The notes under the pieces: generated by a model
What the model was told of the DNA's origin: nothing
Seen by the model: only the letters and a program-made list of their open reading frames with translations
The model's database searches: none
Program-made: the position numbers and the translations under genes
In this document: positions 8,261-15,755 of the stretch, piece by piece
How positions within the stretch are numbered: the stretch's first letter is position 1
Layout: the number at the start of each line of letters is the position of its first letter
Source of the DNA: Lewinellaceae bacterium
GTDB taxonomy: Bacteria > Bacteroidota > Bacteroidia > Chitinophagales > Saprospiraceae
Direction of reading: 5' to 3'
Assembly (NCBI GenBank): GCA_020636275.1
Contig: JACJYD010000001.1
Span: forward strand, 930,001-994,000
Length of the DNA stretch: 64,000 nucleotides

Positions 8261-8896
8261 TCAGACGTAATAATAAACGGCGATAAAGTGACAGATACTC
8301 CCGCCGAGCACGAACAGGTGCCAGATGCCGTGGTTGAACGGCAGTTTTTCCCACAAATAGAATATGACCCCGAAGCTATAGCTCAGTCCGCCGGCAAATA
8401 GCCAGATCAGACCCCCTGTCGGCAGGTTCTGGATCAGGGGCTTGATAGCGAAGATGGCCAGCCAGCCCATTCCGATATACAACACCGCCGAGATCGCCCG
8501 GTATTTGTCCTGGTAAAAGAACAGTTTGTAAGCCACGCCGATAATGGCCAGTCCCCAGATCACGCCGAAAAGGGTCCAGCCCCAGGGCCCTTTCAGGGTG
8601 AGCAGGGTAAAGGGGGTATACGTTCCGGCGATGAGCAGGTAAATAGCCGAGTGATCGATGCGGGCAAAGACCTCCTTGAGCTTTTCCGCCATGACGCCAT
8701 GGTAGATCGCAGAGGCCAGGTATAACAGGACCAGCGACGCCCCATAAACGCTGAAACTCACCATTCGAATCGCGCCGCAATCCCGGCAGGTTGCCAGCAG
8801 GAGCACCAGGGCCGTGATGCTCAGCCCGGCGCCGATACCGTGGGTGATGGTGTTGACCCGTTCTTCGAGGACGAGGAGTTTTTTTTGTGCGGGCAT
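8261..8896 (-). CDS. Hemolysin III / PAQR family membrane protein
   Basis: A 211-residue protein with about seven membrane helices. It carries the conserved family features: ERVNTITHGIGAGLS at the N-terminus, SAIYHGV, HSAIYLLIAGTYTPF and the C-terminal HGIWHLFVLGGSICHF, whose histidines, with Ser and Asp residues, make up the metal site of the PAQR/alkaline-ceramidase-like superfamily. Despite the name, the biochemical role of bacterial members is not settled; membrane lipid homeostasis is a reasonable guess. It appears monocistronic. Confidence 0.88.
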   Translation of the reverse strand: MPAQKKLLVLEERVNTITHGIGAGLSITALVLLLATCRDCGAIRMVSFSVYGASLVLLYLASAIYHGVMAEKLKEVFARIDHSAIYLLIAGTYTPFTLLTLKGPWGWTLFGVIWGLAIIGVAYKLFFYQDKYRAISAVLYIGMGWLAIFAIKPLIQNLPTGGLIWLFAGGLSYSFGVIFYLWEKLPFNHGIWHLFVLGGSICHFIAVYYYV

Positions 8897-9434
8897 GGGA
8901 AAAGGGTTTGAAATGGAGAACTAAAGCATAAACGTTCGGGCATCTGAATTGATTGTGCCACTTGCGAGAAGGCCGGCCTGCGCTGCCCTTCTCGCGAACC
9001 AGACTGTCATTTCTCAGGAATATCCTAAACTTGAGTCATCCCGAATTTTGAGAGGGGGGCTCTATTCAAAAAATAAGAACCGCAAAGGCGGTAGGCACAG
9101 GCCATACCTTCCCTGTAAGACGATGGTGCCAAAATATTTCGGCACACCACTGGTGCGCTAAATTTATTTGGCGCGGGAAAAGCCCTGCCCTGACGGGCTA
9201 AATCTATGGCCTTTTTACAAAGCCTTCGCCTCAATAGATTGAAACTTTATTTTCCGATCGGTAAATATTTTGTTTTAAAGCAGTTAGGTCCCAAATTTTT
9301 TTTCCTAATTTTACTATACCTTTCCCAAATGTCGATCCCTTTACTGACGAAAAAGTGATTAGATGGCCGCTGGCCGTCTAATCACTTTTTCGTCAGTATA
9401 AAAGCCAACGTATTATTCCATTCTAATTATCGCC
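8897..9434. other. 538-base intergenic region, no gene recognised
   Basis: No reading frame here has coding character. It holds an imperfect hairpin (8963-8999, GCGAGAAGG/CCCTTCTCGC), an AT-rich stretch (9240-9330) and the long palindrome described separately (9342-9398). It may contain the promoter of the gene at 9435, but no full TAnnTTTG box is evident. Confidence 0.5.
9342..9398. repeat. Long palindrome with GGCC core
   Basis: Twenty-seven-base arms (9342-9368 and 9372-9398) surround the loop GCT, with one T/G mismatch. The core is GGCC-gct-GGCC and the right end reads CAGTATA. Palindromes of similar plan but different stem sequence occur at 18605-18639 and 29821-29851. Confidence 0.8.
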
Positions 9435-10010
9435 ATGGGAAAAATACCCTTTACCGCTGCTTCTGATCGTCGAAGGTTATCCACTTCGAAGCTATGCCGC
9501 ATTTTAAGATTCTCAGCCTTAATCTTAATCTCCACCCCCATGACCCTCACCGCCCAGCAGTTAATCGGGGCGGTAGGAAATTATTACCAGTCTTCGGCGG
9601 GCTCCATAAGCTGGAGCGTGGGCGAAGTGGCTGTCCGTACCATTTCCGGCACTAACAACCAATTGACCCAAGGTTTTCAACAGGCTGCTATAATGAATGT
9701 AACGGTTGATGCAGGGGAATCCGTCAATCTCTGTCAAACGAAAGCCTTAATCCTGGAAGACCTCAGCGCTTCCCTTGATCCATCTTCCTTTTCGGCTACA
9801 TGGAGTACCAGCGGCAGCGGAACCTTTGATGACACGAATAGTCAAACCGGAGTGTTTGGCGTGGCCACCCTTTACCAGCCGAGTGCACAGGATATTGCCG
9901 ACGGCCATGTCATTCTTACCCTCACCGCCGATATCAACTGCTCAGCTGATACAGTGGAGATCCTGATTCTAAGGGTAGCTTGCGGAAGCTTCCCCTGGAA
10001 TGGAAATTGA
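9435..10010 (+). CDS. Secreted hypothetical protein
   Basis: A 191-residue product with a long basic N-region and hydrophobic segment (about 26-40) ending at LTAQQ, consistent with a signal peptide. The first mature part, QLIGAVGNYYQSSAGSISWSVGEVAVRT followed by NNQLTQGFQQ, is a common opening of Bacteroidota surface proteins that normally continue into T9SS domains. A cysteine-containing beta-sandwich-like segment follows (NLCQTKALILEDL...INCSADTVEIL). It ends without a sorting domain, so it may be truncated. It lies 95 bases upstream of another secreted-protein gene on the same strand. Confidence 0.55.
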   Translation: MGKIPFTAASDRRRLSTSKLCRILRFSALILISTPMTLTAQQLIGAVGNYYQSSAGSISWSVGEVAVRTISGTNNQLTQGFQQAAIMNVTVDAGESVNLCQTKALILEDLSASLDPSSFSATWSTSGSGTFDDTNSQTGVFGVATLYQPSAQDIADGHVILTLTADINCSADTVEILILRVACGSFPWNGN

Positions 10011-10080
10011 GTTGAAAATCGAAAGCAGATTGCTAAGTTCTTTGTCAACACCGGGACCGGAGGTCGCGATGTTGATAAAT

Positions 10081-10088
10081 TAATTTTG
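10081..10088 (+). promoter_or_regulatory. -7 promoter box TAATTTTG
   Basis: A full match to TAnnTTTG ending 17 bases before the ATG at 10106, the same spacing as the NifU gene. No -33 box was recognised. Confidence 0.45.
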
Positions 10089-10105
10089 TAGCACAACTTA
10101 TAACC

Positions 10106-11731
10106 ATGAAAAAACCAATCTTTTTATTTTTCCTTTTGAGCTTTGCCCTCACTGCCTTGGGTCAGGCGCCCCAATCATTTCAGTACCAGGCTGTCGTGCG
10201 CGATGCGGGCGGGAATCCCATCTGCAGCCAACCGGTCGGCATGCGTATCAGTCTGCTGCAGTATTCTACTTCAGGTACCCTCGTCTATCAGGAAACCCAT
10301 AATCCTACGTCCAACGGTTTTGGGCTGGTGAACCTGGAAATCGGCATGGGAAGCGTCGTGAGCGGGACCTTCAATACCATCGACTGGAACAACGGACCTT
10401 ATTATATTGAAGTGGAATTTGACCCGGCCGGGGGAACCAGCTACACGGTGATGGGTACGAGCCAGTTGTTGAGCGTGCCCTATGCACTCCAGTCTGAAAA
10501 GGCGAATTGTTGCATTACCGCAGCCTTCTACCGGGGCGATACGCTCGTACTGACCCGCGCGGACGGGACGGTGCTGAATGTGTTGCAATGTGGCGTTACA
10601 GATCTGGAGACCGGCGCCTCGGCGACCGTTTCTTGTATTCAAAATACAGTTGCCGATAATGCGGACGAGGTAAGTATTGCCATTGATTATACAGGACTGG
10701 ACCAGAATGCCGTAATTATCAATAATGGTGCGGGTACTATCGGAGGTGATGATCCGGCTACTACCTCCACAGGAACCATAATCCTGACAGGACTTACAGA
10801 AGGCGATGATTGGAGTTTTATCATTTCGGGAGGCCTGAGCGGCTCTTGCAACCTGCTTTCCATGGGCACCGTAGCATCAGACCTTTGTGCGCCATGCGGC
10901 ATTACCGATATTGAAACGGGAACTCAAGCACAAATCACCTGTCTGACCAATACCCCCGGCAATGACAATGTTACGGTAAAAATTGATTACGTCGGTGTTG
11001 AACCGAATGCGATCATTACCAACAACGGCAGCGGCATAATAGGCGGTAATGATCCCAAAACAACGCCTGACGGAACCATTATCCTGACAGGGCTGAAGGA
11101 GGGCGACAGCTGGAATTTTTCCATTACGGGCGGAACAAATAATATTTGTAGTCTTAATTCTTCGGGTAATGTACCTGGAAATCTCTGTATCGACCCTCAA
11201 ACTCGACTGAATGCCGGTGAAACGCCTTGCGATCTGCTGGATGACGGATTTACCCCCAATGATCTTTATGGCCTGACTTACCAGGGAGGCTTTATTTTTT
11301 ATATAAATAATTCCGGGCCTGGTTGCGCAGGCCTCGTGTCCGCACCGGTGTCTCAAAGTCTGGCTGCGCTGTGGGGCTGCAATGGCGTTCCCTTTGGGAC
11401 CGGGGCAGGAGTAGGTACCGGAGCACAGAATACGATAAATATTCTGGCGGGTTGTTCGCAATCCGGGATCGCAGCCGAATGGGCGAACCAGTATACGGGA
11501 GGAGGCTATACGGATTGGTTCTTACCTTCCAAAGACGAACTGAACTTAATGTATGTCAATCTAAGGCTAAATGGGAAGGGTAATTTAGGCAATTTTCGCT
11601 ATTGGAGTTCCTCGGAGTTCCCTACCCCCGGCAGCACCAATGTATGGTCTCAGGGGTTCGCCGTTGGTGACCAGGGGGCCAGCGACAGAAGCTTCACCCT
11701 CAACCATGTTCGGGCGGTTCGGGCTTTTTAG
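10106..11731 (+). CDS. Secreted repeat protein with C-terminal DUF1566/Lcl-like domain
   Basis: A 541-residue exported protein. Signal peptide MKKPIFLFFLLSFALTALG. Residues ~22-135 (FQYQAVVRDAGGNPICSQPV...LLSVPYALQSEKA) match the opening domain of many Bacteroidota surface proteins with tail-fibre-like folds. Two tandem homologous domains of about 100 residues follow, each from CG(V/I)TD(L/I)ETG to CNLLSMGTV or CSLNSSGNV, sharing NGxGxIGGxDP and GTIILTGLxEGDxWxF. The C-terminal ~160 residues, with GGFIFYIN, DWFLPSKDELNLMY and YWSSSE, are a DUF1566/Lcl-type domain found in surface adhesin-like proteins. An adhesive role is inferred. Confidence 0.75.
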   Translation: MKKPIFLFFLLSFALTALGQAPQSFQYQAVVRDAGGNPICSQPVGMRISLLQYSTSGTLVYQETHNPTSNGFGLVNLEIGMGSVVSGTFNTIDWNNGPYYIEVEFDPAGGTSYTVMGTSQLLSVPYALQSEKANCCITAAFYRGDTLVLTRADGTVLNVLQCGVTDLETGASATVSCIQNTVADNADEVSIAIDYTGLDQNAVIINNGAGTIGGDDPATTSTGTIILTGLTEGDDWSFIISGGLSGSCNLLSMGTVASDLCAPCGITDIETGTQAQITCLTNTPGNDNVTVKIDYVGVEPNAIITNNGSGIIGGNDPKTTPDGTIILTGLKEGDSWNFSITGGTNNICSLNSSGNVPGNLCIDPQTRLNAGETPCDLLDDGFTPNDLYGLTYQGGFIFYINNSGPGCAGLVSAPVSQSLAALWGCNGVPFGTGAGVGTGAQNTINILAGCSQSGIAAEWANQYTGGGYTDWFLPSKDELNLMYVNLRLNGKGNLGNFRYWSSSEFPTPGSTNVWSQGFAVGDQGASDRSFTLNHVRAVRAF

Positions 11732-11744
11732 AGGGGACACGAGC

Positions 11745-11869
11745 ATCGCCCGCTATCTGGACAATAAACTTCAATTGGAAGTCAACCAGGAGAAAACCCG
11801 GATATGCCGCCCCGTACGGTGGTGTGAGAGGGCTGGGGTGGGCGCTAGGGCTCACCTCTCCCTACTCGA
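11745..11869 (+). mobile_element. Group II intron remnant 1 (RT fragment fused to intron 3' end)
   Basis: Bases 11747-11812 encode ARYLDNKLQLEVNQEKTRI, which resembles the 'kL.vN.eKt' stretch of group II intron reverse transcriptases. The frame then jumps directly to the intron 3' region (11813-11871), identical over 59 bases to 12906-12964. Most of the intron is deleted. Its 3' end abuts the first base of the Doc cassette (TTGCAGGTA at 11870). Confidence 0.65.
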
Positions 11870-11883
11870 TTGCAGGTAGTATT

Positions 11884-12258
11884 TTATTTCAACCTTTCCC
11901 TTATCCATTGAGTTATTCCGGCGGAATTGAGATCTCCCTTTGCCACCATGATGACGAGCTGATACTTTTCTTCTTGAGATGCCTCAAAATCCTTGCCTGA
12001 CTCCAAAAGCACCAGCCTCATCAGCACATACCCAAGCCTTTTATTGCCGTCGAAAAATGGATGGTTGATCACAATACTTTCAAGGAGTGCCGCAGCCTTT
12101 TCTTCCGGGCTCGGATATAGCTCATTGCCATCAAAGGTTTGCAAAGGCCGACTTAAAGCAGCCTCCAACAATCCTTGATCCCGGATCCCTGATGATCCTC
12201 CAAATTCCAATATTTGAAGCTCGTGGATTGCCAGCACTTCAACCAGGTCGAAGATCAT
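11884..12258 (-). CDS. doc: Doc-type Fic-domain toxin
   Basis: A 124-residue protein of the death-on-curing branch of the Fic/DOC superfamily. Doc toxins phosphorylate EF-Tu and stop translation. The full active-site motif HPFFDGNKR spans H66-R74, preceded by IRDQGLLEAALSRP and a helix ending ALLESIVIN, as in Phd-Doc toxins. The ATG overlaps the upstream antitoxin stop in the sequence ATGA (12255-12258), indicating translational coupling. The catalytic residues are intact, so the toxin is probably active. Confidence 0.88.
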   Translation of the reverse strand: MIFDLVEVLAIHELQILEFGGSSGIRDQGLLEAALSRPLQTFDGNELYPSPEEKAAALLESIVINHPFFDGNKRLGYVLMRLVLLESGKDFEASQEEKYQLVIMVAKGDLNSAGITQWIRERLK

Positions 12259-12443
12259 TGAGCAAGTCTTTGTAATACTTCCCTATCCTCCCTCATGATT
12301 TGGATAAGAGCGCTCGAGCGCTTGACCTTTGAAACTGAAACCTTCCTAAGGATCTTTAGGTAAGCCAACACCTCCTCTAAATGATCCTCTGGTAAAGAAT
12401 CAAGGATTTGGTCTATCTGCGATTTTACTTCTGCTTTTGTCAT
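12255..12443 (-). CDS. Putative antitoxin of the Doc module
   Basis: A 62-residue, highly charged helical protein (KSQIDQILDSLPEDHLEEVLAYLKIL, then a basic stretch, then MREDREVLQRLAQ). It has no obvious Phd/YefM DNA-binding fold; the N-terminal half resembles DUF2281-type small antitoxins. The gene is first in a two-gene unit and overlaps doc by 4 bases. The antitoxin role is inferred from size and position. A C-terminal helix could insert in the Fic cleft as in Phd, which is untested. Confidence 0.65.
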   Translation of the reverse strand: MTKAEVKSQIDQILDSLPEDHLEEVLAYLKILRKVSVSKVKRSSALIQIMREDREVLQRLAQ

Positions 12444-12528
12444 CGATCAGTGGTTTGCCACAAGTTACAACGTTTTGATCATGAGATCAATTCCCCAGCT
12501 GCACCATAGTCTATTGCTCCTTTTCTAT

Positions 12529-12583
12529 TACCTGCAACGATGGTGCAAACAACGTAGCGAAGCGGATGCGTAGCTATGGATGT
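12529..12583. repeat. attC-like site A, left part (interrupted by intron)
   Basis: Begins with the R''-like box TACCTGCAAC and continues with a core related to site C (GTAGCGAAGCGGATGCG... versus GTAGCGAAGCGAATGCG...). It is cut at 12583/12584 by the 5' end of a group II intron. Joining 12583 to 12964 would restore a GTTAGCTG right box. Confidence 0.65.
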
Positions 12584-12963
12584 GTGTGCCCGGCATGGGC
12601 ATCCGAATCGGTATAAAGATACCGAATATTTTTGCGTAATCGACTTCGGTACTGTATCTGGAAAATGTGGAAGAAACCGTGGCGCCGCTATCGGGCCTTC
12701 CGCCAATTGGGCATCAACCACGAATGGGCCATGAAATTTGCCTGGTCGCGCAAAGGCGGCTGGCGGCTCTCATGCAGCCCGGTCATGGGGATGACCGTGA
12801 CGGAGGAACGCCTCAAACAGCGGGGATACATCTCCTTTAAGGATTACTATCACCAGGTTCATCAAAAGAGCGTTGTTTCATGAACCGCCGTATACCAGGC
12901 CGGTACGTACGGTGGTGTGAGAGGGCTGGGGTGGGCGCTAGGGCTCACCTCTCCCTACTCGAT
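12584..12963 (+). mobile_element. Group II intron remnant 2, internally deleted, inside attC-like site A
   Basis: The left end GTGTGCCCGGCATGGGC resembles a group II intron 5' end (GUGYG). From about 12620 an open frame encodes the end of an intron-encoded reverse transcriptase/maturase (LRYCIWKMWKKPWRRYR...GGWRLSCSPVMG...ERLKQRGYISFKDYY; stop at 12883). Then come the domain V/VI-like sequences (CCGTATACCAGGCCGGTACG..., 12906-12964). Ribozyme core and RT domains are missing, so it cannot move alone. The intron runs on the strand opposite to the cassette genes. Confidence 0.7.
12632..12883 (+). pseudogene. C-terminal fragment of group II intron reverse transcriptase/maturase
   Basis: About 83 codons survive of a protein normally over 400 residues. 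The fragment has the maturase/X-domain tail: RNRLRYCIWKMWKKP, LGINHEWAMKFAWSRKGGWR, SPVMGMTVTEERLKQRGYIS, DYY. There is no RT catalytic YADD motif and no proper start codon (the frame opens with TTG after an upstream stop at 12614). It is a relic, not a functional gene. Confidence 0.75.
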
Positions 12964-14076
12964 TAGCTGTAGCTCTTTTTATTCGTCATTTTGCAAATTT
13001 TTCAAATGTTGTTCCATTAAATTTATATGCTCCGTTTTCGTGTGTCCCTAGCCAAAGGCCACCATTGTTGTCTTTGTAAATGCTGAATAGCGAAATGTCT
13101 TTTGAGTTGTCTTGAACGGCATATTGTGTAATTTTCATTCCATCATATTTCCAGACACCATCAAGATAAGTCACAAACCATAAATTATTATTGTCGTCTA
13201 TTAAACTTGATAGATACTCATCCAAATTGCTGTCCCTTTTCCCATCCAAACCGCCTATGCTTCTGTGTCTTGTGTAGAATTGGTTGTTTTTAAAAGTTAA
13301 GCTGTCGTACACACTATAACGATATTCGGTATTGAACCAAAAGTCGCCATTTTTATCTTCCGTAATTGAACGCACTCCGTTTGCACCTTCGTTGCGAAAT
13401 TCTGTCACATCTTCTTCTGTAATCCATTCAAACGATTTACCATCGTATCGACAAACTCCAACAGGGTTTGTACCAAACCAAATGTTTCCTTTTCTGTCCT
13501 TGTATATGCTGTAGATTCCAAAAGAATTGGGTAGGTTTGGTGGTTTAGGCAACTCCAATTTATATAAGTTAATACCATCATACCGATATACTTTTCCAGT
13601 ATTTCCATAAGAATATTTGAACCACATATCTGTTGGTTCAAGTTTCCAATTTTCACTCGGAACTGCCGTTAAAGTCGTAAATTCATTTCCGTCAAACTTA
13701 GATATTGAAGATGTTGCGTTTGCACTGACAAAATAAATGTTACCAGATTCATCTTCTTTTATTTCATCAATTCTGTTGTTTGGCAAACCGTGCTTTGTTG
13801 TGTAATTAATCAATTCCTTTCCATCGTATTTATATACTCCTGTTTCCCAACTGCCAAACCAATAAACATTCTTACTATCTTGATAGACAACCATTATACT
13901 GCTACCCAATTCTGTTACAGTGTCGGCTTTTGAAATGTTATCGGTCTTTTCCTGTTGGTTTGTGGTTTGTCCATTGCAAGACGTCAATAAAACCATTGCG
14001 ATGAAAATTGTCAATATGTTTAATTTTATGGTCATCTGTTTATAGTTTGTGCTATTTTCTTCGAGTTACAGCTAAC
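12963..14076. other. Cassette 2 of the attC-like array (propeller lipoprotein)
   Basis: Left end TTAGCTGTA (12963-12971) is the exact reverse complement of TACAGCTAA (14067-14075). The left boundary coincides with the group II intron 3' end. Confidence 0.75.
12986..14035 (-). CDS. Lipoprotein with two-component-regulator-type propeller repeats
   Basis: A 349-residue protein with a lipoprotein signal (MTIKLNILTIFIAMVLLTSC, Cys20 following LLTS) and then a beta-propeller built of Reg_prop-type repeats: NVYWFGSWETGVYKYDG, GNIWFGTNPVGVCRYDG, NNLWFVTYLDGVWKYDG, GGLWLGTHENGAYKFNG. Such propellers usually form the sensor half of hybrid two-component systems; here there is no membrane helix, kinase or DNA-binding part. 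Codon use is AT-rich compared with core genes. It is the only gene of its cassette, and function is unknown. Confidence 0.75.
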   Translation of the reverse strand: MTIKLNILTIFIAMVLLTSCNGQTTNQQEKTDNISKADTVTELGSSIMVVYQDSKNVYWFGSWETGVYKYDGKELINYTTKHGLPNNRIDEIKEDESGNIYFVSANATSSISKFDGNEFTTLTAVPSENWKLEPTDMWFKYSYGNTGKVYRYDGINLYKLELPKPPNLPNSFGIYSIYKDRKGNIWFGTNPVGVCRYDGKSFEWITEEDVTEFRNEGANGVRSITEDKNGDFWFNTEYRYSVYDSLTFKNNQFYTRHRSIGGLDGKRDSNLDEYLSSLIDDNNNLWFVTYLDGVWKYDGMKITQYAVQDNSKDISLFSIYKDNNGGLWLGTHENGAYKFNGTTFEKFAK

Positions 14077-14135
14077 GGGATGTTACTCGACGTGGTGAGC
14101 GCATGCGAACCATGGAAGTGTAGCAAGTGTTGCAG
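14067..14135. repeat. attC-like site B
   Basis: R''-like TACAGCTAAC, then GGGA, stem TGTTAC (14081-14086), a variable loop with TGGT/ACCA pairing, stem GTAGCA (14120-14125), AGT, and R'-like GTTGCAGGC starting at 14129. Over about 58 bases it is nearly identical to site E. Confidence 0.75.
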
Positions 14136-14142
14136 GCTGGCT

Positions 14143-14559
14143 TTATTCTAATGCTTTTTCAAGGTCGGCAAACGTAATGATTTGCGTTCCTTCGAAACTT
14201 TCAATTTCCAATAAGTCTTTGTCCCCCGTCACCAAATAATCCGCATTACTATCTTTTGCAAGTGCCAGCAAAAAGTTGTCCTTGGGGTCTCGGCAAAGAT
14301 TTACCTCTGATTGTACTTTGACAATTTCAGCAAAGTGGTCGATCAAACTTAACAATTCAATGATATCTTCTTCAGAAAAGAACTTCCTGAACTTTGGTCG
14401 GCTTGCAACCTCTATGAACTCCCCTAATGATTCCTCACTAAAAATCAATCGAATTGCTCTTTTTTCGAGCAACAGGTCAATCTTGATCAGCTTACTGGAT
14501 ATGAGATAACTGATCCAAAGATTGGTGTCAAGGATTACTCTTGAAGGAGGGTCAGCCAT
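14143..14559 (-). CDS. PIN-domain toxin (putative RNase)
   Basis: A 138-residue protein of the PIN-family toxin group (COG1569-like). PIN toxins cleave tRNA or other RNA with Mg2+ bound by acidic residues. The expected acids are visible: D11 in VILDTNLW, E43/E47 in SEESLGEF, D91/D94 in CRDPKDNFLL and D113 in TGDKDLL. It overlaps the upstream small gene by 8 bases, the usual antitoxin-toxin order. It ends just inside cassette 3 and is probably active, as no key residue is missing. Confidence 0.85.
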   Translation of the reverse strand: MADPPSRVILDTNLWISYLISSKLIKIDLLLEKRAIRLIFSEESLGEFIEVASRPKFRKFFSEEDIIELLSLIDHFAEIVKVQSEVNLCRDPKDNFLLALAKDSNADYLVTGDKDLLEIESFEGTQIITFADLEKALE

Positions 14560-14776
14560 TACCCTTTTTTCTTTCAGTCCTAACCAACTCCACTTCTTTG
14601 GTTATCTCTTCCATACCCGGAGCTTCTTCCTCCTTTGATCTGAGTTTAGAAAGAAGGTTAGAAAGGCGTTTTGAAGGAGTTTCTTCCTCCCTGATTATTA
14701 TCAAATTCATCTTGGCAAGGTCCTCAAGTAGGGCCTTTACCCTTGGATCTATCAATTCTACTGTTATTACTGTCAT
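14552..14776 (-). CDS. Putative antitoxin of the PIN toxin
   Basis: A 74-residue acidic/basic protein from the ATG at 14776 (MTVITVELID); a TTG nine bases further upstream is also open. The first ~30 residues (VELIDPRVKALLEDLAKMNLI) look like one strand plus a helix. The rest is very charged and likely disordered until bound. It is located directly upstream of the PIN gene with an 8-base overlap. No known DNA-binding fold is seen, so both antitoxin role and autoregulation are inferred from context. Confidence 0.65.
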   Translation of the reverse strand: MTVITVELIDPRVKALLEDLAKMNLIIIREEETPSKRLSNLLSKLRSKEEEAPGMEEITKEVELVRTERKKGNG

Positions 14777-14846
14777 CTTGATCAACGTTTTCCTTCAGCC
14801 AATTTAGTCATTTTTTAGCTCTGCTTCAACTATTCCTCCTCTGCTT

Positions 14847-14918
14847 GCCTGCAACGGGAGTGCAAGCGCAGTAGCGAAGCGAATGCGAAGCTATGGACGT
14901 GTGAACATTGTTCTCGAC
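14847..14918. repeat. attC-like site C
   Basis: Starts with R''-like GCCTGCAAC, has a core shared with site A (GTAGCGAAGCG, GAAGCTATGGACGTGTG) and ends with R'-like GTTCTCGAC (14910-14918). The stem is less regular than in B, E and F. Confidence 0.65.
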
Positions 14919-14925
14919 TGCATTC

Positions 14926-15267
14926 TTATTCCATTTCTTCGATGATCGATTCAATATCCGGAAGCAGGTTTGGGATGTCCTTGGTTGCTGTTTCCCAAAC
15001 AGTGTCCAAGTCAACATTGAAATAGTCGTGAATCAGCTTGTCTCGCATTCCGGCAATTGCACGCCACGGCACTTGATAGTATTTATCTCGCAACTCCTGG
15101 CTCAATCGCTTGGTTGCTTCACCTGCTACTTCGATTTTCCGAATGATGGCATCTTGCTTTTCCTCATCAGCTTGGAACGCTTCATAACTGACATCATCCA
15201 TGTATTGAACAACCTTGGTAAAGCTCTCCAGAATGTGATCAAGGTATATCCTGTCGTCCTTTTTCAT
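14926..15267 (-). CDS. HEPN-domain toxin (HepT-like, DUF86)
   Basis: A 113-residue helical protein with the HEPN RNase motif R-x4-H-x-Y at R75-DKLI-H80-D-Y82, preceded by VPWRAIAGMRDK as in HepT. HEPN toxins cut RNA and are silenced by their MNT partner, in known HepT-MntA pairs through di- or tri-AMPylation of the motif Tyr. It is translationally coupled to the MNT gene by a 4-base ATGA overlap (15264-15267). Motif residues are all present, so it should be an active pair. Confidence 0.87.
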   Translation of the reverse strand: MKKDDRIYLDHILESFTKVVQYMDDVSYEAFQADEEKQDAIIRKIEVAGEATKRLSQELRDKYYQVPWRAIAGMRDKLIHDYFNVDLDTVWETATKDIPNLLPDIESIIEEME

Positions 15268-15548
15268 TCGTAGATGGTAATGAGGTCCTTTTCTATGTAT
15301 TTCTTTAGGCGGGGATTTCTCAGGCTGTTTTCTGTGACCAAGTCAATAGGAATGCCAAGCTTATCACTAAGCTCCTGCTCGATCTGAACCAACTTTAGAA
15401 GGCTTATTCGCTCCTTAAATTTGATGAGGATGTCCAAATCACTCTCTTTCCTATTCTCACCTCTGGCAAATGAACCGAATATACCTATCCTTGCAGGATG
15501 GTAGGGAAGGAGGTACTGTAGCAGTTTTGCTTGAAGTTCTTTATCCAT
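15264..15548 (-). CDS. MNT-type minimal nucleotidyltransferase antitoxin
   Basis: A 94-residue nucleotidyltransferase-fold protein (MntA-like). The catalytic GSFARGE (25-31) and the Asp pair DLDIL (D37, D39) are intact, so AMP transfer to the HEPN partner is plausible. It is first in the two-gene unit with the HEPN gene. The length matches stand-alone MNT antitoxins, which lack other domains. Confidence 0.87.
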   Translation of the reverse strand: MDKELQAKLLQYLLPYHPARIGIFGSFARGENRKESDLDILIKFKERISLLKLVQIEQELSDKLGIPIDLVTENSLRNPRLKKYIEKDLITIYE

Positions 15549-15617
15549 AGCTTCGAAAGGTTCACTTAGCTAAGATAACGATTTTGAGCCAACTATCGTT
15601 TCAACCTTTCTCTTGTT

Positions 15618-15755
15618 GTCGAGAACGGGGGGCTACTCGCAGTTGGCGCGGCCCTTTCCAGAAAGATTCAACGGAAGCACGAAAGGAACAAACTCTCCTT
15701 TGCCAAGTAGCGAGCCCAGTGCTCGCGCCAATTGACGAGTAGCTGGTGTTGTCGA
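15618..15755. repeat. attC-like site D (long form)
   Basis: R''-like GTCGAGAAC, then stem GCTACTCG (15632-15639) pairing with CGAGTAGC (15736-15743), inner stem TTGGCGCG (15643-15650) pairing with CGCGCCAA (15724-15731), a ~70-base loop region, and R'-like GTTGTCGA (15748-15755). Confidence 0.72.

Larger units (their letters stand above)
11870..12538. other. Cassette 1 of the attC-like array (Doc toxin module)
   Basis: Left end TTGCAGGTA (11870-11878) is the exact reverse complement of TACCTGCAA at the right end (12529-12537). These ends delimit a segment holding the Doc gene and its partner, both on the minus strand. Confidence 0.75.
14129..14855. other. Cassette 3 of the attC-like array (PIN toxin module)
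   Basis: Left end GTTGCAGGC (14129-14137) is the exact reverse complement of right end GCCTGCAAC (14847-14855). Confidence 0.75.
14910..15626. other. Cassette 4 of the attC-like array (HEPN/MNT module)
   Basis: Left end GTTCTCGAC (14910-14918) is the exact reverse complement of GTCGAGAAC at the right end (15618-15626). Confidence 0.75.

Noticed and set aside
9265..9300. GTTAGGTCC resembling an attC R' box outside the array
   Set aside because: No pairing partner box or stem nearby; a 7-base match of this kind is expected by chance.
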